Shown: positions 48,959 to 62,110, counted from the first letter of the stretch. The stretch is DNA of 64,000 nt from Hydractinia symbiolongicarpus (GCF_029227915.1 NC_079881.1:7318001-7382000); one strand, 5' to 3'. Translations and numbers: made by a program. The notes: generated from the letters alone by a model not told the origin.

Positions 48959-51900
48959 AGAAGAACAAATTCCCTCCTTAATTGCCAGTGATTTATGAGT
49001 GTTTCTGTCCCTTAAAGGAACAAATGACTTTTTTTCTAGCCTTCCGAGTTATTAATACGTGAACTCCAATCCCGGTAAAATAATCAGTATGTTTAAGAAT
49101 TCGTAATTTTTATTTATTTTTTTTTTGACAATAAGTTAGCTGAATTTGTAATTTTGGAAGTTCTTGCTGGCGTAACCAGTTAGGTATCAACAAAAAAGCT
49201 TTACTCGTAAATATTTCAACTTTTTTAAACTCGTTTTATTTTTTTCGTAATTAATAGTAGCCTATTTCTACCATCTTGTTGTTTGGTTTTAACATTTAAC
49301 ATTTGACATTTTATTTGAAGCGAGTGAACAATTTCGCGTGACTTTTTAGTTTACAAATAAGTAATTCTTGTGTTCAAAACAGAATGACTTATTAATTGAC
49401 CGATTAGGAGATAAATTAATCAGACTGTTAAAATAAAGAGCCTTTCTGAAGGTTATGCAACATTAGGACTTTTTTAAAAAAAACACACTATCCAATCATT
49501 TAACTTGGTGTGTGGGATTCAAAGACACCGACGAATAAGCACATCATTTGTTAATGTATAGTTCATTTTTAAGTCAAAGTAAAGTTAATCACACGAACAA
49601 GGGACAAATATTGATAAAGCAGTCGTTAGCGGTAGGATATTCGATCAAATGATATATTTGGGATAGTTTTCCTTCCTGTGTTTCTAAAAAAAAGTAATTC
49701 ACTGTGCAGGGTTTGCAACTGAATCAGAAAAACAAAGTACATCCCGCAGTATATCCTTAAACGGTTTGTCTTTGTAAAGGCAGACGACTTATTTCTTATT
49801 CTTTTTTTTACAGGTAAGACTAATTAAGTAGCGGGCCAAAAACATTTCAAAAATTTTCAAATCAAAATTGCGCGTAATCGCTTTACTTTTACGTTTCCGT
49901 CCACTCAGCAAACGTTTACATATCCAATGCTTTTTAAACATGGCTTGAGAATACTTTGGGAACGTTTTAGTCTGGCCTAGCTCCTTATTACACCATACTG
50001 CCATTACCTGCCATTCGAATTTTGCCCAGTTAGTTCTTCGTTGTGACCAATACATGTTTCCCGAATTGAATGTTTTTTAAAATTTTAGAATTTTGATGTT
50101 TTGACTTTAGGATCATATTCAGCATCGTTGAGTTGGTGTATGTATAAAATTTCAAGTAAATTTGACATGTGAAAATGTTGTTTTGGTAGTTGTTTTTGTA
50201 ATGTTATGGTGACGTTTTCGGAAATTTAGGACTTGTACTGTTTAAGCAAAGGTCAAGTAATACAAAGTTAGGACAGCACTGTTTCACCAGGTTATTTAAA
50301 TTTTTCTCATGAGAGGATTTTAAAAAACACATTCATTTTGTTTGACAAAGTTGAGATATAGCAGGGGTACATAAAAAAAAAATTCGGGTATATTTAATAT
50401 GTGCTTTTCATTTTACAACTTTACGGTAAATATGTCGAGAGCAATAAAACATGGTGAATAAATGTAAAGCTCCTGTAAAGGGGCTACGAAGCAATTTAAT
50501 AAGCTCAATCCACGCAATTTACGAAGAAAAGCGTGTATTTAACGTAGTACTCAAAAAGGTACAAAGTGTTATACACACTTCAGAACTACATAGACGTCTT
50601 GACAACCTGTTTTTGAATAGTTAGTTTTTTATGAAGAATTTGCTACTTTTTTATTTTCATTTTCTAATGAAAGGAAATGTTAACTATTCTGAAAATGAGC
50701 TCTGTAAAATATATTAAATATCAGTAAATCGAAAGTTTGTTTTGACAAAGGAACAGAGACAACACGAGCAGCTGCGTTTGTTAAAAACTGCTATATTTTG
50801 CTGTTTTTTGTAATTACTACTTATTGCTTTGTTATATGGCTATGAAACTTACTTAGTTTCAATATTTATCTATTAGACACCTGAATGTGAAGTTTTTAGG
50901 TCCCATACCTTTCAGAGGCCCTGATATTGTGCATTACTCGAAACTACCCCTAAAAATCTCTATGAAATCCTTATAATGGGGAAAATTCAATAACTCCTGC
51001 TAGGATTATCTTTAAAACTTCAAACTTGCAACACAACTTTGCTTTATTAAGAAGAATCATTTTGCATAATTTGGACACGTGATTAATCCGATTTCCCGAT
51101 TTTGTCGGATTTTACTTAAAAATAGGAAATAACCGGGTTTTCGGGCAATTTTTGGCACTTTTTGATGCGAACCACGTAAAAACCGGAAAATATGTTAAGT
51201 AACTTTTATTTAGCTTTCAGAAACTTCAAACAGAATGCAAAAATCCGCTTCGGAACAAAATTTGTTAAATTTTACGCAGTAGTGGCAGTTATTAACAAAT
51301 TTCAAGCCTCTGATGATGTCACAGAAAATTTGCTGACGCAAGCAAATATTTATTGCTGCCATTTTGTTCCTTTTATGACGTACTATAAGTGTGCTAATTT
51401 TGATTCATTTTAAACAACCCTATAAAAAGTTATTGGGGGGGGGGAATTCCGCCGGTCATAGTATGCTCGAAAATCTCCGGACCGAATAGGGTTAAGTTAA
51501 AATCACGGTAACTACTCATATCGAATAAATCATGAATCTTCATTATGTGTATGGAACTTTTCTGCAAATTTCAGTTATTTTTATTGATATTTCAGATGAT
51601 TTAAGTTCTTACTTTTGACCTCAGTGATCATAAACTTTTCCACCACCAAGTTGTTTGCGTATTTTTTTGCATCACACTATTGTATAATCAAATAATTTTT
51701 ACATAGGATATTATAAAACATTGTGATAAAAAATTAAATACTGTGTTTTTTTTTACTTAATTACGACTACATGTATCTTGACAAAAGAAACTTGGGGAAG
51801 GGTCGTTTGATTTTGATCTTTGAGTTTGAAAAGAAATAGATATACATCATCCTAATTGTGTGGTCACAAGCCACGCAAATGGGGTCACAGTCAGTACAAT

Positions 51901-53330
51901 GTTTCCTTACATATAAGTTTTTCATTTATCAACCAAAAATTTGGGTAACGTAACATGCAACAAGCAAGTAATAATAATAAGACCCACTATAACGTCATTT
52001 CTCCATGTGTTTTTATGTTACAACAAGGTCAATTGCGCGGTAACATTAAACAATTGTTTTTAATTATAAAAATTGCCAGTTGCCAACAAGCTTTTAGAGT
52101 GTTTTAATCATATAGAGAAGGTTTATAAAATAGGTTTATTTGCTGATAATACAATTTTAAGATAAAGAAAAAAATATTTTTTAATTCAAGCAAAAATTCG
52201 AATAAGTCGTTTGACGTATGCCTAATGTATATATTCAGGACGCAGGACCCACCTTGATAACAGTGTTTTCACCACTGAAGGGGTTACATCCTGTATAAAT
52301 ATTCGTTATAACAATGATAATGTGCAGATGTAACAACGATATAACGATATATTGTAATTTCTAGGTAGAAAAATTTTTGGAATCAAATCGGATTCATTTC
52401 CTATTGAATAAATTTCAAATGAATTGAATATGTTCTTTGTGTTTTGAGTATGTCTTTTGTTTCCTACGCATCGAAGAATTATCAAATCAAGGGTGTGAAT
52501 TATTTTTATTCATTTCAAACAGAATTGTACACAATGAATTGTACAATACTGCGTACAATATATTGTAGCAAATACTTTTGCTTCTTATCCAATAGTAGAC
52601 AAAATACATATGGACTTTTCAATTACTCTCTTCCCTTTAAAATTTTATAACCAAGATTATGCCTATAATGTTTTTTGTTATTTTTGTTCATTTCACTTAT
52701 CTTCTCATTAAATTATAATTAGGAAACTAGCAAGAAATTTTTCGTTGTCGCTTTATTTTAAGAAGCGGCCTACGTAGAAGTTTAAACTGATTGTGTTAAT
52801 TAGGGCTAATAAATTTGGTGGTTGCTAAAGTTCACAAAGGTTAGAAGGATTTGCCATGTCCATACCATCACGTATGCATTTTTTGATGCATTAAAAGCAA
52901 TTTTTCTTTCTATTTTTAGGTCCGCGTTTTATGTTTCCTTTAATTACTCTTCATTGCTCCCTCTCACGTGCTTTTTCGTTCCCACGATACTTCAAATCAG
53001 GATGGTGTTTGCGATATTCCTAAAGTCGCAATTATCCTTTAGAAGTGTCGTAGCATATCTAGAGTTACTTATCAAATCAATTGGCCTTTACTTAATCAAC
53101 TGCGCGTTTCGTGTTAAAGCGGGCAATAACCTTCTTTTGTTAATATTCTTTTACAAGTTGCAAAATGAGAGCATAGCTTTATATCCTGTTTCGGACGTGT
53201 TTTTTATCATGTCTTCATTAGCTTCCGATAATGGTTGCCTACATTAATATATAGGATGATTAATTGGTTCTTAATGTTCACCTTCCCGATAATTAAAAAG
53301 AAAACATCTGGACATTCCTTTGTATCACAA
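48959..53330. other. Paired intergenic arm sequence, right
   Basis: Inverted partner of about 13.2-17.75 kb, interrupted by the MITE-like copy at 50805-51495. The open frame at 52822-53247 (141 codons) faces the gene promoter, but the equivalent left sequence is not open in that frame. I treat it as non-coding upstream DNA. Confidence 0.45.
50805..51495. mobile_element. MITE-like element (copy 2, one end lost)
   Basis: Its sequence matches 18586-19298 reversed, including GACGTACTATAAGTGTGC and the terminal GGACCGAATAGGGTTAA at 51479-51495. The other terminal repeat is missing. It interrupts the stretch of right arm that pairs with about 15.83-16.2 kb on the left, so it arrived after the arms formed, or the left arm lost it. 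Confidence 0.65.
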
Positions 53331-53334
53331 ATGA

Positions 53335-53343
53335 TATAAATAG
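53335..53343 (+). promoter_or_regulatory. TATA box, right gene
   Basis: TATAAATAG lies 78 bases before the start codon at 53421. The surrounding 100 bases or so are well conserved with the left promoter, while sequence farther upstream drifts. A transcription start near 53365 is inferred. Confidence 0.55.
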
Positions 53344-53420
53344 GCTCAAATATAATATTTTAGTTAAATCATTTTAAAGCGTCAAACAGCAGCTATCACG
53401 ATTTATTGTTGCACTTATAG

Positions 53421-56400
53421 ATGAGATTTGCTTGGTGTCACGCAATGTATTTGAAAATAATATTGGTATCTGTTGTAATCGGAGTTGCTGCTGGTTTAGG
53501 TGAGTATAAAACTTTCTTTTTTTGATGCGAATTTTTTCTTTTCTTTATTGTACCAAATTTTAATTAACACAAACTACGAATTCATATTGCTGCTGAATGA
53601 CGACTTTTCGATAAATAACGTGTTTCTTCGGATAAATATATCGTTTAGTAAAGACTGTAATATGTGCAGAAAGGTGCTTTGAGCATCGCTCACAAACACC
53701 TCACTTTTGATAAACGCCACCCGCTAATAAAAACTGTATTTTTAAATTTTGCGTTTGTAAAGAATTCTTTTTTGGTGTGCAACAACAGAAGAAAGATGGA
53801 CTTTAAGGTAACGGGAGATAGTAAAGGAGGATAGATTATTTACGGACAAGTGCGTTGTGTACTTTGTGAGTTGACCTTTATTAAGATAATTACGTTTTCA
53901 TTACACAGGAGTCCTCTTTCTGAAATTAATGCATCGCCCATAGTGGTAAACCTAGGGGCGGTTATTAGAAAAATAGAATTTAATTTCCCTTTTTATATTT
54001 CTTCCCAGGACATTTATTATTTTAAATTGAACGGCTGTTAGCATAATTTTACCAGTTTAAAGGAAAAAAATACGCTGCAGCATCTAAACAGAGAGATTTC
54101 ACACTTACTGCTAAGAAGCCCTTTGGCCAACATTTTATAATTAAGGTTAATTGTCCAACGTTGAGTTGCATAGCAAAAAAAGGTTTAAACAAACCATCCA
54201 AAAGCTGAGATGGTGTGGCGAAAAAGGGGTGGAGTGGTGAAGGATAATATTTAAATAACTAGTCGACAAGGCCCGTTAAAAAATCCACTTAGACAGGATA
54301 ACAAAGGAACCGTTATTAAAAATTTGATGACGTCAGCAATGATCTGTCAACAACAAAATATTTTTGTTAAGAGACAAAAAAAATTTTTCTTGGAAATTTG
54401 TTTTCACGTTGCCTTTGTTGTGTAGAGCTTAAACTGCTAATCAAGAAAAAGTAAACTGCTGATCAAGAAAAAGTATATCATCATGTGGTTTTGATAAGCG
54501 GTTAGTGAGATATAAGGGTTTAAAATGTTTGCTGACGTCAGCAATGGCCCGTCAAAACCCCCCAAAAAATTTTTTTAGAAATTTGTATACCTGTTGCCTT
54601 CATCGTATAGATCTTGAAACGATGATCAAGAAAATGTATAGGATCATGTACTTTTGACAAACGGTTGCAGAGATATTAAGGTTTAAAGGTTTTTTGATGA
54701 CGTCATAAACCCGTGCATTCCGAAACAGATTTTGAGACCCAGGTTTGGAAAACTTACCGAAATTGGTCCCAGGTGGTCCCAAGTTACGCACGCGGCGAAA
54801 AAACATTGACGTCACCACCTTGTTTCCAAGTTATTTGGCCTCAAAGTTTTAAGTGCACTGTAATGGCTTCATTAATTTAATATAGGATATTGACGTTAAA
54901 GTAGTGTTATTGACGTCGCGCCGTAATGTCAGAAATTTTAACATTTCAGACATAACTTTTTCGGCTACATAAAAGGACAATGAAGACATCCACTTTGCCT
55001 GTTACAAACAGACACAGTCTCTGTATTATTATAAGAGACTAGTCGATAAAGCCCGTGGAGAAATCCACTTAGGCAGAAGGACAATGGAAAAATAGGTTGT
55101 TTTAGATTTTTTGCTGACGTCAACAGTGCAGGTACAAAAAAAATTGGCCAAGTTTAGTTTATTCGTTGCCTATAACGTGTAAAGGTTAAAACGCTGATCA
55201 CAATAATGTATAGGATCATATGTATTCGACAAAAGCCTAAGGAGATATAAGGTGTTAAAAATTTTGTTGACGTCAGCAATGGCCTGTCAAACCAAAAAAT
55301 TTATTTTCAAGAAATTTGTGTACCTATTGCCTTCATCGTATAGATCTTGAAACGCTGATCAAGAAAATGTATAGGATCGTGTAGTTGAGACAAACGGATG
55401 CAGAGATATTAGGGTTTAAAGGTTTTTTTGCGACGTCATTTACCCGTCCATTCCGAAACGGATTTGGTGACCCAGGTTTGGAAAACTTACCCAGCTTGGT
55501 CCCAGGTAGTCCCTAGTTACCCACGCAGGAGATGACGTCAGTTATTTCCACCCGTTTCCAAGTTATTAAGCCTTAATTTTAAAAGTGCAATGCATTGGCT
55601 TCACTAATCTTAATATACTTTCCTTTGACTTAAATATTGCTTTAACGTCAAAGTTTGCTATTTTACAGAACAAATTTATAGACGATGTTTTATAGACTTT
55701 ATCAAAGAAATTTTACCCACTTCGCAAAAGTGACAGACAGAAGCTCCGTATTATTATATAGATTAACATTGTATAGTTCACATCGCGTGCTTTTCACTTT
55801 CTTTCCCAAATCGCTTTTTCTTTGCTGCTTCGTCGCTAACTTTCATGAACACCTGGTAACCTGACATTAGACTTTCCACAAATAATTATTAAAAACCTTC
55901 CGAAAACTACGTCAACCACATGTAGATGTCATCGATTTGTTTATCTTTCTCTCAGTCCAAGCGTTAAGAACAATATACTATAAAAAGTATGTACATCAGA
56001 GAGTGTAAAAGCCACACAGAGTCTTTATTGAACATGAGAGACAATCTAGAATATTAAATCTTCCATATACATTTGCCTTGGTTTCAACTAAGTAGCAGCG
56101 AGTGTACTGAATAGGAGGAAATTTATCTGTAATACTAGTACTATTTTTTGTCTCGATTTAATAGTAGTACCGCGGACAGACAAAATGCTATAAAAAACGT
56201 ACGGCAAACCTGTAGGTTTATGCAAAGGCAAGCGACTAGTAATTTTAATTCAACAGCAATACCCATTCGTTTCTTAAACATTAGGACATATTTAGAAAAA
56301 AACATTTCCATCAGCGCTTAAAATGCTTTTTGTGATTATGGCTTATGACTCAAAATTATTTTTTTTTATCTCATCAGATGAAAGATATTGGCAGCACTTC

Positions 56401-59400
56401 TTTTGTACTTGCATTTAATTAGAGATTTGACGCACTTCTAAAAATTTTGGCAGGAAAAAGGATATTGTATTTCGAAGTAATGTTATCATATAGTGATCAG
56501 GTCCTAAAAATAAAATATTTGCTCTTTCTAAAGCCTTGATGAGAGAATAGTTAAACAAAGCAATCGACAAAGAAAACAAACAAATAAAAAAATAGCAGAC
56601 AAACAAACAAACAAAAACAAACAAACAAACAGTCATTTAAATAAACTAACCAATCGAAAATCTTAAACTTAAAATTAACATCTGATTGCTGCGTTCTTTC
56701 AAAACAACGGCTAATATGTGAAAGAAAAGACGAAACATACCTTTTCATTTCAATAGAAATATCACATTAACTACCACAGAAGAAAATAGCTTTCCGTCTA
56801 ACTCCTCCTGTTATTAATTGTGGTTTTTAATGATTGTGTTTCAAGTTTGATAAGTTTTATTAAAATTTTTCCGAAGTAAAGAAAAGTATTTCCTAAGAGC
56901 AAAAGCTGAGAAATTAATATAGAGACAACTTCAGAAAATTCACCATGAACCGAAAAATCACTTAGGAACTAACTAATTACATCAGGTTTAATATAAATCA
57001 TATAATAATTTAAAATTTAATAACCATGGATAAAAAGTGGGTGGATAGAGTTCATGAGAATACCATAACAGATCACGTCAGAGTTAAATAATATAAAAAC
57101 ATTGTATTCCATGATTTAATGCACAGCTAATACAACAGGAATCTTGGAAATGCAAACGATTTGAATACCTACTCTTACCAAATACTTGAGGTCAAAGAAA
57201 TCATTTTCTGCAACAAAAACTGATTATACATGTTCTATTTAAAGTAATCAGGTCTTGCTGAATGTTTGTATTAACCATCATTTGTTCCTTTTTGTAAGTT
57301 ACATTCTTCTGCATCAAATTAATTTCTTTTACATGTCTAGTGATTAGGTCGACATTGTAAAATTCCCAGGCTAGAGCAAGTAACAGCTATAAGCCTTACG
57401 TTATTAAACACAAAAATTTTAGTTCAACTTTCTTTTTAGGTGACGAGAAGAGCGTTGCTAATTCCTGCCGGAAAGTAAACAGAGGAAAAGGTAATATGTG
57501 AATTATGGGTAAATAATGGGTAAACATCCTTCAGCTTAAATAGTGTAATATTTCCTGTTTTCGTCGCACTTTGGCAATAATACAAAAGATCTTTCATGCC
57601 ATGACGTTCTGCCACAAAAGAACTTTCATGCCATGAAGCTGTATTTGCAAGCGCTCCGATGTCACTAATTAAAAGTCTAAAACAATAAACAGATAATTAA
57701 AGTAAAATCCCTAAACATTCTTGTTTTAAAACAAAAAAATGACAACAATATGCGCTAAATTATTGATGTGACGAAACATCTACCTTTCAATGTCAATTAT
57801 ATATTCTACAATTTTCTTTAGAAGCACATATTAACCATCTCCTTCAAAACTTTATCCTTTTATAAAGCTACAGTTTCCTCTCTCGATTGCCTTCGAAAAA
57901 CAAAGTGATAAAATTTAAATAATTTTATTATCTAGAAATGGTGTCGATATGGTGAAACTATCACTAATGATTCCCTTGATCAAGCAATAATAACGAGCGC
58001 ATGACTCCATATCATCTAAAAGGGATTATTTTTAAACAAAAAGAATAGCTAAGCTTTAATCGATTTTTACAAAACAATATTTTTCATGCTTAATACTATT
58101 TTTAAAAGAAGCAATTGTCGTACACAAAATGTTTTATACAAAAGTCAAAAAGTCACAGATTATTATTTTTTGTTGTTGTTACCAGTTATTAGGTACTTCG
58201 TTTGAAAGAAATTAAAACGGTTGTGGACCAAAAATATATAAATGGTTTATTTACTTTTCCGTTATTTTACACAATATACAATTTTCACGACCAAACAACT
58301 ACTCTTATATACTATTACTCATGGTGTGTTTTACTTCTGTTTACATTTTTAATTGGCTAAAGAAAACGATGTAATAAAAATATCATGCCATTTCATTAGC
58401 TGGAATTAGTATTGCATGCTAATTTAAATCTACGTGACATGCTTGTGAACCAAAGGCAGCGTGACTGCTCACTTAATAATTAATGTAGGGGCAAAGTTAC
58501 AGATAATTTTGTTAATGACGTAAACACGAATTTTTTTGCCGCAATTGAGGACATTTGTGGACTGCAACGTGGATTATTTCGTTGTGCGGTAGCGCTAGAG
58601 AATGCCATGAAAAAAAATGTTAAATGTTGTCCACCTGATCCTTTTGCGCAAAAATAAGGAGGTTACGGCCTGTCGACTGAGTCTTGACTGTCTGACCCTT
58701 GATAGTAACTGCTAATGTATAATAATGTCTTAAAACACCACATAAATCAATATTTCTTGACAGATAGTATTAATCTTTACCAACGTAGTGACATATGAGA
58801 ACAAAGAAAATGCTTTTAAAGTTCGCTAATGCTCTCCAGTAAAGTTATTATACTGGTTGATATATGATAATGAATTAGTGTAAATTTATTATTTTTCTTG
58901 TGATGGCGGATACGAGGAAAGAGGCATAATATCTCATTTGACTATACACTTTTATTATTCCGTTTTAGGTTACTTCTTTGGAAAAACTAACATATTGAAA
59001 GATACTAATACTCACACCGGAACTAAATTACAGGCAATCTCTTCAGAAAAGAACGAGTTTTCTTCTTCGAGGGGTTCTAGAAGAAATAAAACTTGCGTCA
59101 CACAAAAAAGACTTCTTCAAGCTATTATTGTTGACTTCCAGTCGGATGATATCCTGCCATTGCCAAATCTTGTTGTTGAAAACATCAACACTCGATTTGT
59201 TAATAGATACTGTTTCGTTCGTGCCAAAGACGAAACTACTTTGTCACGACTGATTGTCTTCTTAGGTGTTCTGAAATACTACAAGCCAGATAAGTACATG
59301 ACACTGTCAAACGTCAGATTTAGTTTGGAAATAAATAGAGATATAATAGCTATGAAAGCAAGTGGAGTGTACAACCTCTGTGGCACAAGATTTCTTTATA

Positions 59401-60793
59401 GAATTACGCCAGAAAATAAGAATATTGCTGTCATGCATGCTGTATCAGACGAACAAATTACAATGGAAAACATTGAAATCTCGCATCCTTTAAACGAATT
59501 TCCATTAAAAAAGTATGGCATTGTGGAAAATATACTAACAAATAAATTTAAAGTCATCACAACATTATTTATAAAAGAACCTATTTGGAGTGTTATATGG
59601 ACCAGAGGAAACAGATTATCTGCCTTTAAAGGACAAGGTTCTGTACAGTTTGACAATGAATCTAAGGATATACATCTGGAGCTAATGATTGATGCAGATA
59701 TTAAATTCTGGCTGATGCGGATAAGTTTGCGTCTAAGTATATTTGAAATAATGAATATCACAAAACATGCATTTCCTTTATTGAAAACAATACCACTTTT
59801 AAAAGATGGATGGGAGCAACAAGTTGAAGTATCAGAGGTACTTTACCATCTCTATAGAAATTAACCTATTTTGTCTGTCGACTAAAACCAGAATCTACAA
59901 ATAACAATTGTGTCATATTTCAATAAGTGGTTATATGATTTAAATGATATTAAGAAAGTCCTAAAAAAGAGAAATTGTTAGTCTATCAGAAAGCATAATT
60001 CCTTCAATAGTCTGGCAGTTGACTAATTCTATTTATACTTTTTTCAGGTTGAAGTTGTAACAGCAACTGATCAAGTTATCATACCTGCGACAAAGTATTT
60101 ACTTCAAAGTTATGTGTTAGCAAAATACTATGTTGACGGAAAAATTCAACACGGATTCTCCTTAAACTTTAAAGGAACTACTCGTAAACTAATAAATGGA
60201 AAATCAAAAATACCGTTAGTTAATGGGGAAACAAAGTTTGAAGCCATGATTGACATTCTTGATAACTCAGTGACGCAGTTTGAAATAAACTTTAAGCATC
60301 CATCACTTTGTCCTACAAACAATGTAATTACTTAAGCGATTTTTTAGATCTGATATAGAATGCAGTTCAATTTTAGTTATATAAGGTTATGTGCACATCA
60401 GAGTGGTTCAAGTTTAAAGTACTAACTGCCAAAAGATCCTACGTCCTATATTAAAACGTTTATGTGAAAATCCTTATTTTTTATATTTAGGAAGGAAGAC
60501 AGGAATGGCAAGAGATTAAAAAAATGTTTCACATGCAGAAGGCGATTTCCAAAAATCAAAACAGTCGAGTGGCAACGAAAATGTCAAAGTGTCTGTACTG
60601 TTGCAATACAAATTCTGAAACATTGGTATCGTTAAAAGGACAATTTTATCAGGAAAGTGTTAAAAGCAAATATGCAAAATATGGAATTGAGCCAGAAATT
60701 CACTACTTTTACGATCTTGATACATATGTATCAAAAAGGGAAGAATTACGAAATTATCGTCTGCGGAGGGTACCATTGAAAATAATGAAATAA
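53421..60793 (+). CDS. Five-exon secreted protein gene, right copy
   Basis: Coding exons run 53421-53499, 57440-57490, 58969-59837, 60048-60323 and 60491-60793, giving about 525 residues. Junctions are GT-AG with phases 1, 1, 0, 0, and the total stays in frame with no internal stop. The start was chosen because it is conserved in both arms, lies about 78 bases after a TATA box and precedes a signal-peptide-like stretch (MYLKIILVSVVIGVAAGLG). An internal Met at codon 9 is an alternative. Exon 3 differs from the left copy at roughly 30 of 286 residues, concentrated in its first 110 residues and near the end, while GVYNLCGTR through KKYGIVE is identical. The exon 4 donor is GTAATT here against GTGAGT on the left, so splicing may be weaker. 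A 32-base insertion after 60785 changes the C-terminus to IMK. The function is unknown; secretion is inferred. Confidence 0.82.
54258..55763. mobile_element. Two tandem copies of a 0.75 kb element, right arm only
   Basis: Units 54258-55037 and 55038-55763 both begin ACTAGTCGA and CCCGT with ATCCACTTAG, and both end near CAGACACAGTCTCTGTATTATTATA-like sequence. Both contain GACGTCAGCAATGGCC, ATCGTATAGATCTTGAAACG, GATCAAGAAAATGTATAGG and GAGATATTAGGGTTTAAA-like segments. These also repeat inside unit 1, so there is nested internal repetition. No transposase frame is seen. The left arm around 12.2 kb joins directly across, giving the empty site. The pair sits inside the first intron of the right gene. 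Confidence 0.7.
58625..58900. other. Right-arm-only sequence in intron 2
   Basis: About 280 bases just before exon 3 have no match in the left arm, where sequence matching 58545-58620 is followed within about 60 bases by the exon 3 acceptor. No element ends are evident. Confidence 0.45.
59356..59529 (+). other. 174-base tract identical between the gene copies (right)
   Basis: Partner of 8885-9058. It encodes the unchanged block from just before GVYNLCGTR to KKYGIVE. Identity at silent sites suggests gene conversion or a constraint beyond the protein. Confidence 0.85.
60643..60785 (+). other. 143-base tract identical between the gene copies (exon 5)
   Basis: This part of exon 5 matches the left copy base for base, from just after a G/A difference at 60642 to the 32-base insertion starting at 60786. 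It is the second long perfect tract in the gene. Confidence 0.8.
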
Positions 60794-60817
60794 CCTTAAA
60801 GAAGTATGGAAAAACAA
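60786..60817 (+). other. 32-base insertion changing the C-terminus
   Basis: The right arm has 32 extra bases between AAAATAA and ACGATTTCTGA, which are adjacent in the left arm. The right frame therefore stops inside the insertion (end IMK), while the left reads on to INDF. Which state is ancestral is not clear. Confidence 0.75.
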
Positions 60818-61972
60818 ACGATTTCTGATATCAGTGTCTGATAAGTTTTCAACAAGCACTAAGTAATGTAAATTTATTTTAAAACTGTAATTATCTAAGC
60901 AACAATGTACAAATAGGCAATAACCAAGCAGTAAGAAGCAACATATTTGTAGATTATGGACATGATGTCCTTTGTTGTTGTAAATACATGTATTTGACGG
61001 AGAATTGGAGAATTAAAAAATACTGAATTGTTCGGCAGTTTTTATTCAGTGAGAAAAGTGTTGGTACATGGCTTTAAATTTAAAATTCAGTTGCCACAAT
61101 AAGTAATTTTAACTACTTCTCTAGTAGATTCACACAACGTGAGTTTGTCAAAGTTTACTTGTGAATCTTTAGTTCTGCTAATTGTTGCTGACGTCAACGT
61201 GATTCTTTTTTGTGATATTTTGACACTTCGTGAGGACTTTCGTGAATTATTTCGGCATCCTATAAAGTGTGACTAACGCATTTCAAACGCAGCGTAGCAT
61301 ACCTCCGTATATGTAGTAATAGCACTTTTGCAGCATTCTGGCTGCTGAGCATTGGAACATCTGGCTGCTGAGTTTCTGGTCTGTTCTAGCTTTAAAGAGG
61401 GAAAAAACTACCGTTTTGTAACCAATTTTAGATAGCTAATTTTCTTGGAAACGCCAAAAACCCACTCAGGGCTATTGCAAAGACCTCTGTGCAGAATATG
61501 CAAACTCGTATAAATGGTTCTTTTGTTAACCTTCACTTCCAAATACTTTTGGAAAATATGTCGAAGTTTTTCCATGGCAACTAACATTTTGACTCGAGCG
61601 AAATGTTAGAGCATGTAGTATGTATTGATGCATCATCTTGTTGTTTGCTCCATTTGGGTGATTAAGTACAAAGTAATTACATAAATATTTTAAAGAAATT
61701 TACCCACTTCAGCAAATTTGATCATTATCAATCAGCAACTTTATTTTAATTATGATGTTAAGGCCTGGCAACAGTTGTTGCCAGTTGTTAAGGCCTTGTT
61801 GTTTAAGTTGTTGTTTAGGCCTGGCAACCGTTGTGGCAACTTTCATGTTTTTTAAACAGCATCTTTAAAAGTTATAGATTGGCGGGGAGTAGGAGAGGTT
61901 CCTCAGCTTCGTCTGAGCATTGAGAGACATCAATAAATAAATGAACATGAATAGTGTTAAAAATATTGATGT
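60818..61972. other. 3' flank of the right gene
   Basis: 60818-61290 pairs with about 7190-7625 on the left. The following 600 bases or so, to about 61900, are right-arm-only and contain short repeats (CTGGCTGCTGAG at 61338 and 61362, GGCCTGGCAAC at 61762 and 61818). No clear AATAAA signal was found close to the stop codon. Confidence 0.4.
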
Positions 61973-62110
61973 TTATTTAAAAAAAAGCATTAGAAACTCC
62001 ATGTATGAAAAACTATCAAAATTTCCATAATTTAAATGTAACGCTTCTATTCTGCGACATAAACAGCTCGTTGTAAAGAAAGCAAGGTATCTGACATCAG
62101 TATGATCCAT
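61973..62110 (-). CDS. Uncertain small ORF shared by both arms (right)
   Basis: This 45-codon frame begins MDHTDVRYLAFFTTSCLCRR and is the inverted partner of 6928-7188. It ends early in a T-rich run just before about 600 bases of right-arm-only sequence. Frame conservation over the shared part is the only support. No family is recognised. Confidence 0.2.
   Translation of the reverse strand: MDHTDVRYLAFFTTSCLCRRIEALHLNYGNFDSFSYMEFLMLFFK

Noticed and set aside
52822-53247. 141-codon ORF upstream of the right gene
   Set aside because: The equivalent left sequence is not open in the same frame, and composition is that of AT-rich random frames.
54600-54818. 72-codon ORF on the minus strand
   Set aside because: It lies inside the repeated element at 54258-55763 and is not kept in the second unit.
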